Shown in pieces: positions 1 through 8,357 of a DNA stretch of 64,000 bases; position 1 is the stretch's first letter; every line of letters starts with the position of its first letter. A model generated the notes under the pieces. The model was not told the DNA's origin. It did no database searches and was given only the letters and a program-made list of their open reading frames with translations. The position numbers and the translations under genes were made by a program. The DNA lies in NCBI GenBank assembly GCA_016188005.1, contig JACPIQ010000028.1:1-64000 (forward strand). The letters run 5' to 3'. This DNA is from Candidatus Rokuibacteriota bacterium. Its GTDB lineage: Bacteria > Methylomirabilota > Methylomirabilia > Rokubacteriales > CSP1-6.

Positions 1-1819
1 CGCTTCCAGTAGTAGTCCGGGTCGAGCAACCAGTTCTCCGACTGGTAGGCCTTGGGATGGTGGCCTTTCAAAGGGACATCCATGATGTCCAGAACGCGAG
101 GATCGCTGCCATCCTCGTACTGGCGTTCGTGTTCGGAGACCGTCTCCGCGATCAGATCCAGCTTCTCGCGGATCTCTCCGTCAAGCGCCTCGGCTGGCAC
201 GAATCGCGCGAGCGCGTGATAGTCGGTCTTGCGCATGAGGTTGGGCAGGCCGAGCCTTTCGTAGAACCTCTTGAACAGCGGGTCGAGGAACTCATCGCTC
301 GCCTCGATGTCCGGGCCCCAGGGCGAGGGCCTGTCGAGCGCGGCCAGGGCGGATTCGATCTCGGCGATGCTTTCCTCCATCGCCGTCCGCCACGATGCGC
401 CGAAGAGATCTCCTTGCTCCTCACTCCCTTTCACCTCGGCGAAGGTGTGCAGGGTTTCGCGGGTGCAGAGGTAGTTCTCGAGCTCGCGCTTCTGCCACAT
501 GAGCTGCATGAGCTGCGGATCAGGAGGCGGTTCCTGCTCCAGCCGATCGTAGAGGGCGATGCCCGCGAGATCGGGCTTCGCCTCGCGCAGGCCGTAGAAG
601 TGCCTCTGCGCCTCCCGCGGCTGGTTGCCGACGTAATGCACGAACGGGCGCTCGAGGGCCGCCTTGGGAGGGTCGCCCATCCGAGCGGCGAACGCGCGCA
701 GGATCGCGAGATCCGTGGAGCCTTCCAGGTAGAGCACCCAGCCGACCTCCTCCGCCTGGTAATAGTGCTCGAAGCCGATCTCCTTGAGCGCTTTCAGCAC
801 CTGGCTGCCGCGGTCGTCGATGCGGTGCGGCTTGCCGACAAAGGCGATCACCACGTCGCGGTCCGCCGCCTCGTTGAGAATGACCTCGGAGTGGCTGGCG
901 GCGATGATCTGGCTGCCTGTCTCCGCGGCCGTCTCGGCGAGGACCTGGTAGATCTGCCGCTGGCGCAGGATCTCCAGATGCGCATCCGGCTCGTCGAGGA
1001 GCAGCACCGCGCCGGGGTTTACCGTCATGTGGGCGAGCAGCAACAACGTCTGCTGCTGGCCGCGGCCGCTGGAGGAGATGTCGAGCCGGACGCTGCCCCG
1101 CGCGTGGTAGGACATCACGATCTCGCCCCGCTCCCGGATGTATTCCGGCGGATCGAGCCGCGAGCCGAACAGGGCTTCCATCCGCTCCGTGATCCGCTGC
1201 CACCTGGCGTCCCCCTCCTCACTCTGCAGCACCTGGTAGCAGAGGTTGCGCATGACCTCGGCGGTGCGTCCCTCGCCGAGACGGACGTTGATCGCGCCCT
1301 CGTCGAGCCGGGTCTCATTCGCCGCGAGGCCGGACATGGGAGGCAGGTAGGCAATGCGGGTCCGAGCTGCTTCCGGCGGAACCTCCATCCGCCCGCCATC
1401 TGCCGAGGGCAGGGAGCGACAATAGAGTGACTCCTCGTTGGCGTAGTAGAACTCCAAACCGCATTTCCAGGGCTTGCCACCGGACACACCCTCGACGGTC
1501 ACGTTGATGTAGACCTTTTTCGTTCCAGCGCCGCGCGCGGTTTCCTGTGTGTGCAAATCGCGCCAGAGCAGGTTCGCCGCCGGCACCGGGACCGTGATGA
1601 GGTCCCGCCGGTTGATGGTTACCCCAGGGCGTTCCTTCGGTACGTTGCCGGCGCCTCGCTTTTCGACCCACCGCTTGACGCCGATGTCCAGAGGCCGAGC
1701 GCCTGCAAGGCCGATGTCTTGCCGGCGTTGTTGGGGCCAATGAGCACCACGCGGTCGCCGAGCTCCAGGTCGATTTCGTCGAACAGCTTGAAGTTCCTGA
1801 CCGACAACCTCGTGATCAC
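1..1819 (-). pseudogene. OLD-family AAA ATPase with TOPRIM domain, frameshifted, 3' end outside window
   Basis: Reads from a GTG at 1819 (GAGAGG-like RBS just upstream). The first ~44 codons give MITRLSVRNFKLFDEID and the Walker A GPNNAGKTSAL. Near 1690 the homologous frame moves by one base (as if a G were lost after LGLW). It then stays open to the window edge with an ABC-like signature region (SSSGRGQQQ), Walker B (VLLLDEPDAH), switch His (ASHSEVI) and a TOPRIM glutamate motif (YLEGSTDLAILRAF). ATPase plus TOPRIM is the architecture of OLD nucleases, many of which act in phage defence. Neighbours are two other truncated defence-type genes. It could be a real mutation, a sequencing or assembly slip, or a -1 frameshift; I favour decay. 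The C-terminus cannot be seen. Confidence 0.75.
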
Positions 1820-1832
1820 GGGTGGTGCCCTC

Positions 1833-1991
1833 TCACGCTGGCCTCCCCGCCCCGGCCGGCAGCCGCCGCGGAGGTTGGCCCTCACATAGCATGGTCGGCT
1901 GCCCATGCCGGACGGACTTCTCCCGCGCCGACGCCTCGTTGATCGCCTTCAGCGGCAGCGCCACCTCGATGAGCTTCTTACGGGTGGTCAT
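1833..1991 (-). pseudogene. N-terminal stub of DUF1156 DNA methylase
   Basis: A 52-codon frame starting with ATG at 1991. Its first ~30 residues ([14 protein letters not shown], then [16 protein letters not shown]) match the highly conserved start of DUF1156 adenine-specific methylases, which normally continue HPSTLHLWWARRPL and run to roughly 900-1000 residues. Here the match stops right after RHG and the frame ends after ~20 unrelated residues, 13 bp before the OLD-type ATPase start. I read this as the 5' end left by a deletion of nearly the whole gene. DUF1156 proteins belong to DUF499/DUF1156-type defence loci, fitting the neighbours. It cannot encode an active methylase. Confidence 0.7.
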
Positions 1992-2116
1992 TGCGTCGGA
2001 TCCTTTGGCGCCGCCCCGAGACGCACCATAGAAGTCGTGCTATTCCAGGGTGTTACGGCGATATGGCGCAATCTTATGGCGCAAAAGCGGATTTCCGGTG
2101 CGGTCCGCTGCACCAT

Positions 2117-2257
2117 TCATTCGCCTCCGTCCGCGAGCCAGCGTGCCCCGCGGCGCAGTCCGACGAGCCGCACGCGCCCTTCGCGGCGCAGCTCTGCGAG
2201 CAGACGCTTGAGCTGATCCCGCGACTGGGCCGGGAGGACCTGCTGCAACTCGGATAA
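2117..2257 (-). pseudogene. C-terminal winged-helix tail of a lost protein
   Basis: The last 46 codons of an otherwise missing gene. The frame reads LSELQQVLPAQSRDQLKRLL, then a helix-rich AELRREGRVRLVGLRRGARW ending at a TGA. This is the typical C-terminal winged-helix module (helix, recognition helix, wing with RGARW) of ATPase/AlbA_2 or restriction-associated proteins. It has no start codon of its own and begins two bases after the helicase stub at 2260, in a different frame. This marks a deletion junction that fused two unrelated genes. Confidence 0.5.
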
Positions 2258-2259
2258 GG

Positions 2260-2328
2260 GACGGTGACGAGGCAATCCGGCAGGATGCCACGCAGGGCCG
2301 CGTTCGGCGTGAGGTCTTCGAGTCTCAT
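2260..2328 (-). pseudogene. N-terminal stub of SNF2-type helicase
   Basis: Starts at ATG 2328. The 23 codons read MRLEDLTPNAALRGILPD followed by CLVTV. This resembles the conserved N-terminus of large SNF2-type helicases found with DUF1156/DISARM-like loci, where the usual text is close to LEDLTPGALVRGILPDxxVTVV. Homology stops abruptly after VTV, and the next bases belong to the winged-helix tail in another frame. If translated, the frame would run on to a TAA at 2074 (84 codons) as nonsense. Its ATG overlaps the TGA of a possible 27-codon upstream frame (VSRINVDEYTPLAENL...). Confidence 0.6.
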
Positions 2329-2914
2329 TTTGTCGGGAGGTCCTGAGCTGGACGCGTGCGGAGGTTCTCGGCAAGAGGGGTGTACTCGTCCACGTTTATT
2401 CTGCTCACGCCACCCATCCGCCCTGGGCCTCCTCCCCAATGGTTCGCCGTGTCTGCGACAGGATAGGACACAGGACAGGGTCTCGGCCATTGGTGTTTTC
2501 CCTTACCCCCACGCCCAGCACTTGCTCTTGAACTGGAACTCCCTACACCGCCACCCCCCGGCCCGGCCCCCCCCTACGCCCGCCGCGATCGGGTCGCCCG
2601 CCGCGCTGGCCGCGCCCTCGGACCCTCGCCGGTACTCCGCTTCAGCCCACGGCCGCTCCGTGTCTGCGCCGGAGGGGCTGGCCGTCCCGCAGGCGCCGGC
2701 TTGGCTCCGTCAGCAGATCCCAGTCGCGGGTGAAGAACACTCGCCTCCGCGCAGGGGAGAGAGAGCGGGCGGAAGTTCGATCCACGAGGGTCTGGGCGAG
2801 ACGGTGACCGAGCCGGTAGAGGACGGCATTCAGCGGCGCCTCGCCGCGCTGCAGATGCTCGACGCGCCCGTCTCCGGCTGACGCGGATCAGCGGGAGGGC
2901 CCGGAGGGCCCGGG
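2329..2914. other. 586-bp stretch without a confident gene
   Basis: On the minus strand, a short frame from a GTG near 2410 ends in a TGA overlapping the ATG of the helicase stub; it may be the tail of another lost defence gene. Around 2560-2880 both strands stay open, as expected at this GC content. One minus-strand frame (residues like VEHLQRGEAPLNAVLYRLGH) looks mildly protein-like but has no clear start or recognised family. A G/C palindrome (GGCCCGGAGGGCC) lies near 2898, just past the nadE stop, and may act as its terminator. I see nothing else. Confidence 0.4.
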
Positions 2915-4636
2915 CTACTCCTGGAACTTGTTGACGATGGGCAGGCGCCAGTCCTTGCCGAAGGCCCGCGGGGTGATCTTGATCCCGATGGGCCCCTGCC
3001 GGCGCTTGTACTCGTTGCGGTCCACCAGGCGGATGACGCGCCTCACCGTCGCCTCGTCGAAGCCCGCGGCCACGAGGTCGGCCAGCCCCTGATCGCTCTC
3101 CACGTAGCCCTCGAGGATGGCGTCGAGCTCCGGGTAGGGGGGCAGCGTGTCCTGGTCCTTCTGGTCGGGGCGCAGCTCGGCCGAGGGCGGGCGCTCGAAG
3201 ATCGAGCGCGGGATCAGCGCGCGCCCCGCCCGGGCGTTGGCGTGCGCCGCGAGCTGGTACACCACGGTCTTGGGCACGTCCTTGATCACGGCGAAGCCGC
3301 CGGCCATGTCGCCGTAGAGCGTCGTGTAGCCCACGCCGATCTCGCTCTTGTTCCCGGTGGTGAGCACGAGCCAGCCGAACTTGTTCGACAGCGCCATGAG
3401 GTAGTTGCCGCGAATCCGGGCCTGGACGTTTTCCTCGGTGAGGTCTTCCTTGAGCCCCTTGAAGGGCCGGGCGAGCGCGCGACGGTAGGCCCGGAACACG
3501 CCGGTGATCGGCAGCCGCAGGAAGTCGACGCCGAGATTCCTCGCCAGCCGCGCCGCGTCCCGCCGCGTGCCCGCGGAGGAGTACGGCGAGGGCATGGTCA
3601 CCCCCGTCACGTTCGCGGGGCCCAGGGCGTCCGCTGCGATGGCGGCCACCAGCGCCGAGTCGATGCCGCCGGAGAGCCCGATCACCACGTGGTTGAAGCC
3701 GTTCTTCCTCACGTAGTCCTGCGTCCCGACGACGAGCGCCCGGTAGATCTCCTCCAGCCGCTCCACGGGGGCCGCCTCCCGCGGCGACAGTGGGGGCCGC
3801 TCCCGCGCGGGGAGCGCCGGCAGCGAGATCCGCCGGGCCGCGTCCGGGCTCCGCAGCTTCTCCTTCCGCCGGCGTGAGTCGTGGAGCCGGGCGCGGAAGA
3901 CCTCGTCGAGGTCCAGATCCGCCACCACAAGCTCCTCCTCGAAGGCCGCGCCACGGGCCGCGGGCTCGCCCCGCTCGTTGAAGATGAAGGACTGGCCGTC
4001 GAAGACCAGCTCGTCCTGCCCGCCCACGGCATTGACGAAGGCGAGGCAGACGAGGTCGTCGGCGGCGCGCGTGGCGAGCATCTGCTCGCGGAAGCGGGCC
4101 TTGCCCGCGTGGTAGGGCGAGGCGTTGATCGTGACCACCAGCTCGGCGCCGGCCAGGGCCTGGGCCGTGGTGGGACCGGTCGGGTACCAGATGTCCTCGC
4201 AGATGTTGGCGGCGAGCACCGTGTCGCCCACGGCGAAGATCGGGCACTCGGTCCCGCACTGGAAGTAGCGGTTCTCGTCGAAGACACCGTAGTTGGGCAG
4301 GTACTGCTTGTGGTAGGTGCCGACATGCGCGCCGTCGTGGAGCACCGCCGCGGCGTTGAAGATGTCGTCGCGCTTGTCCACGAAGCCGAGCACGGCCGTG
4401 ATACCGCGACTGCGGGCGGCGACATCCGCCAGCGCCCGGAGGTTCCCCTCGATGAACGCGGGCTTGAAGAGCAGGTCCTCCGGCGGATAGCCGGTGAGGA
4501 CCAGCTCGGGGAAAGCCACCACGTCGCAGCCCAGCGCCCGCGCGCGCCCCATCCAGTCCACCACCAAGCGCGCGTTCGCCTCGAGGGCGCCGACGGTGGG
4601 GTTCACCTGGGCCAGCCCGATCCGGATCCGCCTCAC
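2915..4636 (-). CDS. nadE: Glutamine-dependent NAD+ synthetase
   Basis: Last step of NAD synthesis: amidation of nicotinic acid adenine dinucleotide using glutamine and ATP, in the cytoplasm. The 573-residue protein has the two usual parts. An N-terminal nitrilase-type glutaminase carries its Glu-Lys-Cys triad at about E44 (FPELVLTGYPP), K110 (YHKQYLPNYG) and C146 (NICEDIW). A C-terminal synthetase domain carries the ATP-binding SGGIDSA loop near residue 304. Length and the ending (GIKITPRAFGKDWRLPIVNKF) are normal. It starts with GTG at 4636, 14 bp after the transporter gene upstream, so the two are probably co-transcribed. Confidence 0.97.
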   Translation of the reverse strand: MRRIRIGLAQVNPTVGALEANARLVVDWMGRARALGCDVVAFPELVLTGYPPEDLLFKPAFIEGNLRALADVAARSRGITAVLGFVDKRDDIFNAAAVLHDGAHVGTYHKQYLPNYGVFDENRYFQCGTECPIFAVGDTVLAANICEDIWYPTGPTTAQALAGAELVVTINASPYHAGKARFREQMLATRAADDLVCLAFVNAVGGQDELVFDGQSFIFNERGEPAARGAAFEEELVVADLDLDEVFRARLHDSRRRKEKLRSPDAARRISLPALPARERPPLSPREAAPVERLEEIYRALVVGTQDYVRKNGFNHVVIGLSGGIDSALVAAIAADALGPANVTGVTMPSPYSSAGTRRDAARLARNLGVDFLRLPITGVFRAYRRALARPFKGLKEDLTEENVQARIRGNYLMALSNKFGWLVLTTGNKSEIGVGYTTLYGDMAGGFAVIKDVPKTVVYQLAAHANARAGRALIPRSIFERPPSAELRPDQKDQDTLPPYPELDAILEGYVESDQGLADLVAAGFDEATVRRVIRLVDRNEYKRRQGPIGIKITPRAFGKDWRLPIVNKFQE

Positions 4637-4650
4637 GGGGCTATTCTAGC

Positions 4651-5535
4651 TCATCGGCGCCGCCTGACCGTCAGAGTCAGGCCGGCCAGGATGAGCGTCC
4701 CGCCCACCACCGTGAAGACCGTCAGCGGCTCGCCCAGCCACGCGATCCCCAGGACGGCGCCGGCCAGCGGCTGCACGTTGAGAAAGATGGCCGCCCGGGG
4801 CGCCGGGACGCGCTCCAGCGCGTAGTTCCAGGCGAGATAGCCCAGGGCCGTGATCACCACCGCGAGGTAGAGGACCCCGGTGATGGCCTGGCCGGTCCAG
4901 ACGGGGCGGTGGCCGCCGTGCCACTCGAGCAACGCGAGCGGGACCATGGCCGCCGCGCCCCAGGCGATGGACCACGCCGTGACGGCCATGGCCGAGTGCC
5001 GGAGGAGGAGGCCCCGCCCGAGGAGCGAGTAGGAGGCGTAGGCGAGCCCGGAGCAGACCAGGAGCAGGTCGCCGCGCCAGTGGGGCGCCACCGTGCGGGT
5101 GAGGCCGGGGACGCCGTTGACGACGACCAGCGCGGCCCCGCTCAGCGTCATCGCCGCGGCCAGCGCCTCCCGGCGATGCAGGCGCTCGCCCAGCAGGAGC
5201 GGGGACAGCAGCATCAGCGAGATGGGCTCCACGGTGATCAGCAGCGCCGCGTTCGTCGCCGTGGAGCGCACCAGGCCCCAGTGGGCGAACGCGAAGGCGC
5301 CGGCGAAGCCCAGTAGGCCCATCCAGAAGAGGTTCCAGCGGTCGGTGGACACGAAGCGTCGGGGATCCCCCCGGCGAATCGCGAGCGCGACCGGGACCAG
5401 GATCGCCGAGCCGATGACGAGCCGGGCGAGCGCCAGCGTGGCGGGACCCACGTCGGCGAGCACGACGCGCGTGGCGGAGTACGAGGTGGCGTAGATCAGG
5501 TTCGCGAGGAGCAGGACGGTCTCGGCCATCAGCAC
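4651..5535 (-). CDS. EamA/DMT-superfamily transporter
   Basis: A 294-residue inner-membrane protein made of two EamA repeats, with about ten hydrophobic helices. Conserved family pieces include NLIYATSYSATRVVL in the first helix and NYALERVPAPRAAIFLNVQP in the second repeat. DMT proteins usually export metabolites or amino acids; the substrate cannot be told from sequence. The start is the ATG at 5535, or the second Met at 5529. It is divergent from the zinc-ribbon gene with only ~29 bp between starts, and it runs into nadE. Confidence 0.9.
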   Translation of the reverse strand: MLMAETVLLLANLIYATSYSATRVVLADVGPATLALARLVIGSAILVPVALAIRRGDPRRFVSTDRWNLFWMGLLGFAGAFAFAHWGLVRSTATNAALLITVEPISLMLLSPLLLGERLHRREALAAAMTLSGAALVVVNGVPGLTRTVAPHWRGDLLLVCSGLAYASYSLLGRGLLLRHSAMAVTAWSIAWGAAAMVPLALLEWHGGHRPVWTGQAITGVLYLAVVITALGYLAWNYALERVPAPRAAIFLNVQPLAGAVLGIAWLGEPLTVFTVVGGTLILAGLTLTVRRRR

Positions 5536-5564
5536 GGCGGCGATGATACGCTATACTTCGAGGC

Positions 5565-5753
5565 GTGAAGGCGAAGAACCCGTGGCTCCCCTCCGAGGTT
5601 CAGCCCGGCCAGAGCACCGCGCCCTGCCCGAGCTGCGGCGCACGCGCGTCGATCCCCTGGACGCTCAGGCGCGACCCCCAGCGCGTAATCCTTCTCCGCA
5701 CGTGGGTCTGCACCGCCTGCCAGAGCACCGAGGAGCGCCCCGAGCCCGAGTGA
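5565..5753 (+). CDS. Small zinc-ribbon protein
   Basis: A 62-residue frame from GTG 5565. Two Cys pairs, C21-P-S-C24 and C49-T-A-C52, are spaced as in a treble-clef or rubredoxin-like zinc ribbon. An arginine-rich strand (WTLRRDPQRVILLRTW) lies between them. No family is recognised and the function is unknown. A TATACT -10-like hexamer at 5552-5557 lies only seven bases before the start, so the mRNA could be nearly leaderless. The codon pattern and Cys spacing argue that it is real. Confidence 0.55.
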   Translation: MKAKNPWLPSEVQPGQSTAPCPSCGARASIPWTLRRDPQRVILLRTWVCTACQSTEERPEPE

Positions 5754-5770
5754 CGCGGGGGCGGGCGCGG

Positions 5771-6802
5771 TCAGGCCTGATTGACCTGGTCGATCAGCCG
5801 GCGCAGGCGGCCGAAGTTCGCTCGCGTGAAGGGCAGGACGAGCCGGGGGAGCTCGGGGAACTCGTCCCCTTCGGCCGGGAGCGGGCCCGGCGCCAGCGTG
5901 GCGGGTCCCGCGAGGATGTCGGCGAAGCGCGCGCTCAGATCCGCGACGGCGTCAGGCGCCAGGGGCCTGCGCAGGCGGACGACGAGCTGGTCCCCCACGT
6001 AGCGCTTGGAGTGGAGGACCCGGTAGAAGCCCTCGATCTCGGCGGCGGCCGCCTCCACGTCGTCGGTCATCCGGAAGATCGCCGTGTCGTCCGGCGAGAT
6101 CAGCCCCGCCGCCGCCATCTCGCGCTCCACCAGGTCCCTGACGCCCCGCCAGTACGTCCCCCCCGGCGCGTCGACGAGCACGATGGGCACCAGGGCCGCC
6201 TTGCCGGTCTGCACCAGCGTCAGCGTCTCGAAGGCCTCGTCGCAGGTGCCGAAGCCGCCCGGGAAGTAGGCCACGGCCTGCGCCTCCCGGACCAGAAAGA
6301 GCTTGCGGGTGAAGAAGTACTTGAACGTGATGAGCTTGGGATCGTCGGCGATCCAGGCGTTGGCTTCCTGCTCGAACGGCAGCCGGATGTTGAGGCCGAA
6401 TGAGCGCTCGCGCCCCGCCCCTTCCTGGGCGGCCCCCATGACGCCGCTCCCCGCTCCGGTGATCACCATCCAGCCCGCCTCGGTCATCCGCTTGCCGAAG
6501 TCGTAGGCCTGCCGGGACACGGGGTGTTCTGCGGGCATCCGCGCGGAGCCGAACACCGTGACCTTCGGCACGTGCCGGTAGGGCGCGAACACCTTGAAGC
6601 CGTACCGCAGCTCCTTCAGCGCGGAGTTCGTGATCTTGAGGTCCGCGACCTCCGCGCCGTCCTCGAACAGCTTGAGGACGCTCGTGAGCATCTCGGCGTA
6701 GAGGCGCCAGCTGGCCTCGGGGACGCGGAGCTGCTCCAGGAGGACGTCCAGCTGGCGGTTGGCTTCCTCGGACTGCAGGTGGTAGCGGCGCTCGGCGGTC
6801 AT
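5771..6802 (-). CDS. LOG-family protein (TIGR00730-like nucleotide phosphoribohydrolase)
   Basis: 343 residues from ATG 6802. It carries the LOG/lysine-decarboxylase-like Rossmann domain with the signature PGGFGTCDE (usual PGGxGTxxE) near residue 205. The glycine-rich VITGAGSGVMGAAQEGA segment lies upstream of it. Family members cleave nucleoside 5'-monophosphates (cytokinin riboside type) or bind nucleotides; the older lysine-decarboxylase label is wrong. An extra ~90-residue N-terminal helical region (SEEANRQLDVLLEQL) precedes the Rossmann core, as in longer bacterial homologues. It lies 53 bp from the ars operon and may be transcribed separately. Confidence 0.85.
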   Translation of the reverse strand: MTAERRYHLQSEEANRQLDVLLEQLRVPEASWRLYAEMLTSVLKLFEDGAEVADLKITNSALKELRYGFKVFAPYRHVPKVTVFGSARMPAEHPVSRQAYDFGKRMTEAGWMVITGAGSGVMGAAQEGAGRERSFGLNIRLPFEQEANAWIADDPKLITFKYFFTRKLFLVREAQAVAYFPGGFGTCDEAFETLTLVQTGKAALVPIVLVDAPGGTYWRGVRDLVEREMAAAGLISPDDTAIFRMTDDVEAAAAEIEGFYRVLHSKRYVGDQLVVRLRRPLAPDAVADLSARFADILAGPATLAPGPLPAEGDEFPELPRLVLPFTRANFGRLRRLIDQVNQA

Positions 6803-6855
6803 GGCCAGAGTATACACGGGGCGCGCACGCCGCCCGCGCGTTCGGCGCCCGAGCG

Positions 6856-7275
6856 TCAGACCTGCGCGGCGAGCCAGTCGCGGAGCCGCCCCGCGATCTC
6901 GTCCCTCACGCGCCGGAAGACGCCGAGGCGCTCCTCGTTCGTTCCCGGCGCGGCCGACGGGTCGTCGAGGCTCCAGTGGATCCTGGCCGCCGCCGCGGGG
7001 AATGCCGGGCAGCGCTCCCGGGCGCCGTCGCACACCGTGATCACGTGGTCCCACCGCTGGTCGAGAAAGCGCTCGAAGGTCTTCGAGGCGTGGTGGCCGA
7101 TGTCGATCCCCAGCTCGGCCATGGCGCGGACCGCGAGCGGATGCACCCGCGTCGCCTCGGTGCCGGCGCTGGCGGCCTCGAAGCGGTCACCGGCCAGGTG
7201 GCGGAGGAGCCCCTCCGCCATCTGGCTGCGGGCCGAGTTGTGGGTGCAGACGAACAGGACGCGCCGGGGCGTCAC
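6856..7275 (-). CDS. arsC: Arsenate reductase, thioredoxin-coupled type
   Basis: 139 residues with a low-molecular-weight phosphatase fold that reduce arsenate to arsenite. The P-loop C10-T-H-N-S-A-R16 and the redox pair C82 and C89 (VCDGARERC) occupy the same positions as in the Bacillus/Staphylococcus thioredoxin-linked ArsC. The fold's catalytic Asp is in LDDPSAAPGT. The GTG start at 7275 overlaps the acr3 stop by four bases (GTGA), so the two are translationally coupled. It is the last gene of arsR-arsM-acr3-arsC; the arsenite it makes would be exported by Acr3 or methylated by ArsM. Confidence 0.93.
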   Translation of the reverse strand: MTPRRVLFVCTHNSARSQMAEGLLRHLAGDRFEAASAGTEATRVHPLAVRAMAELGIDIGHHASKTFERFLDQRWDHVITVCDGARERCPAFPAAAARIHWSLDDPSAAPGTNEERLGVFRRVRDEIAGRLRDWLAAQV

Positions 7276-8357
7276 GCCGCGCCCGCCGAGCGGGGGGCCT
7301 GGACCGCCGGCGCGCTGAACCAATCCCGGGTCCGGTTGCAGAACGAACAGACCGACAGCATCACCGGGACCTCCACGAGCACCCCGACCACCGTCGCCAG
7401 GGTCGCGCCAGAAGTCAGGCCGAACAGCGAGACGGCCGTGGCCACGGCGAGCTCGAAGAAGTTGCTGGCGCCGATGAGCGCCCCGGGCGCCGCCACGGCA
7501 TGGCGGACCCGGAACCAGCGCGCCAGCCCGTAGGCCAGCCCCGAGTTGAAGTAGACCTGGATCAGCAGGGGGACGGCGATCAGCAGGATGTGCAGGAGCT
7601 TGCCCAGGATGACCTGCCCCTGGAACGCGAAGATGAGCACCAGGGTCGCGAGCAGCGCGGCGACGGACACGGGGCGCAGGCGCGCGAGGAACACCTCGTT
7701 GAACCAGACGGGGCCGCGCCGCCGGAGCACGAGCGCGCGGGAGGCGGCTCCCGCGGCGAGCGGGATGACGATGTAGAGCCCGACCGAGTACAGGAGCACG
7801 TCGTACGGCACCGTGATGCTGGACACCCCGAGCAGGAAGATGACGATCGGCGCGAAGGCGACCAGCATGATGAGGTCGTTCAGCGCGACCTGGACGAGCG
7901 TGTAGGCCGGATCGCCGTCGGTGAGGTAGCTCCAGACGAACACCATGGCCGTGCACGGCGCGGCGGCGAGGATGATGGTCCCGGCCAGGTACTGATCCGC
8001 CAGCTCCGGCCCGAGGATGCCGGCGAAGAGGCCCTTGAAGAAGAGCCAGCCGAGCGCCGCCATGCTGAAGGGCTTGACGAGCCAGTTCACGAACAGGACG
8101 ATGGCGAGCCCCCGCGGCTCGCGCCCCACCCCCCGGACGGCGGCAAGATCCACCCGGAGCATCATCGGGTAGATCATGAGCCAGATCAGCACCGCGATGG
8201 GGAGGTTGACGCGGCTCACCTCCCAGCGGCTCAAGAGCCCGACGAGGCCGGGGCTGGCGGTCCCGAGGGTCACGCCGGCCGCGATGCAGAGCGCGACCCA
8301 GAGCGAGAGGTATCCCTCGAACCAGCCGAGCCGCTTCGGCTCCCCTCCCCCGCTCAC
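7272..8357 (-). CDS. acr3: Arsenite efflux permease, ACR3 family
   Basis: A 361-residue inner-membrane transporter with about ten helices. Family marks include the conserved Cys in AAAPCTAMVFVWSYL and the SNFFELAVATAVSLFG segment. It exports arsenite using the membrane potential. The GTG start at 8357 overlaps the arsM stop (GTGA), and its own TGA overlaps the arsC start. The frame stays open upstream of 8357, but that part is out-of-frame arsM sequence. ACR3 rather than ArsB is indicated by length and by these motifs. Confidence 0.93.
   Translation of the reverse strand: MSGGGEPKRLGWFEGYLSLWVALCIAAGVTLGTASPGLVGLLSRWEVSRVNLPIAVLIWLMIYPMMLRVDLAAVRGVGREPRGLAIVLFVNWLVKPFSMAALGWLFFKGLFAGILGPELADQYLAGTIILAAAPCTAMVFVWSYLTDGDPAYTLVQVALNDLIMLVAFAPIVIFLLGVSSITVPYDVLLYSVGLYIVIPLAAGAASRALVLRRRGPVWFNEVFLARLRPVSVAALLATLVLIFAFQGQVILGKLLHILLIAVPLLIQVYFNSGLAYGLARWFRVRHAVAAPGALIGASNFFELAVATAVSLFGLTSGATLATVVGVLVEVPVMLSVCSFCNRTRDWFSAPAVQAPRSAGAA

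Noticed and set aside
57-1430. A 457-codon plus-strand frame at the left edge
   Set aside because: Antisense to the ATPase/TOPRIM frame, which carries real motifs; the plus frame has none.
2264-2881. A ~205-codon plus-strand frame before nadE
   Set aside because: Pro/Ala/Arg-rich text with no family, no ribosome site, and overlapping the helicase stub; best read as GC-driven.
5771-6802. Lysine decarboxylase
   Set aside because: The PGGFGTCDE motif places it in the LOG family, for which the lysine-decarboxylase label is a known misannotation.
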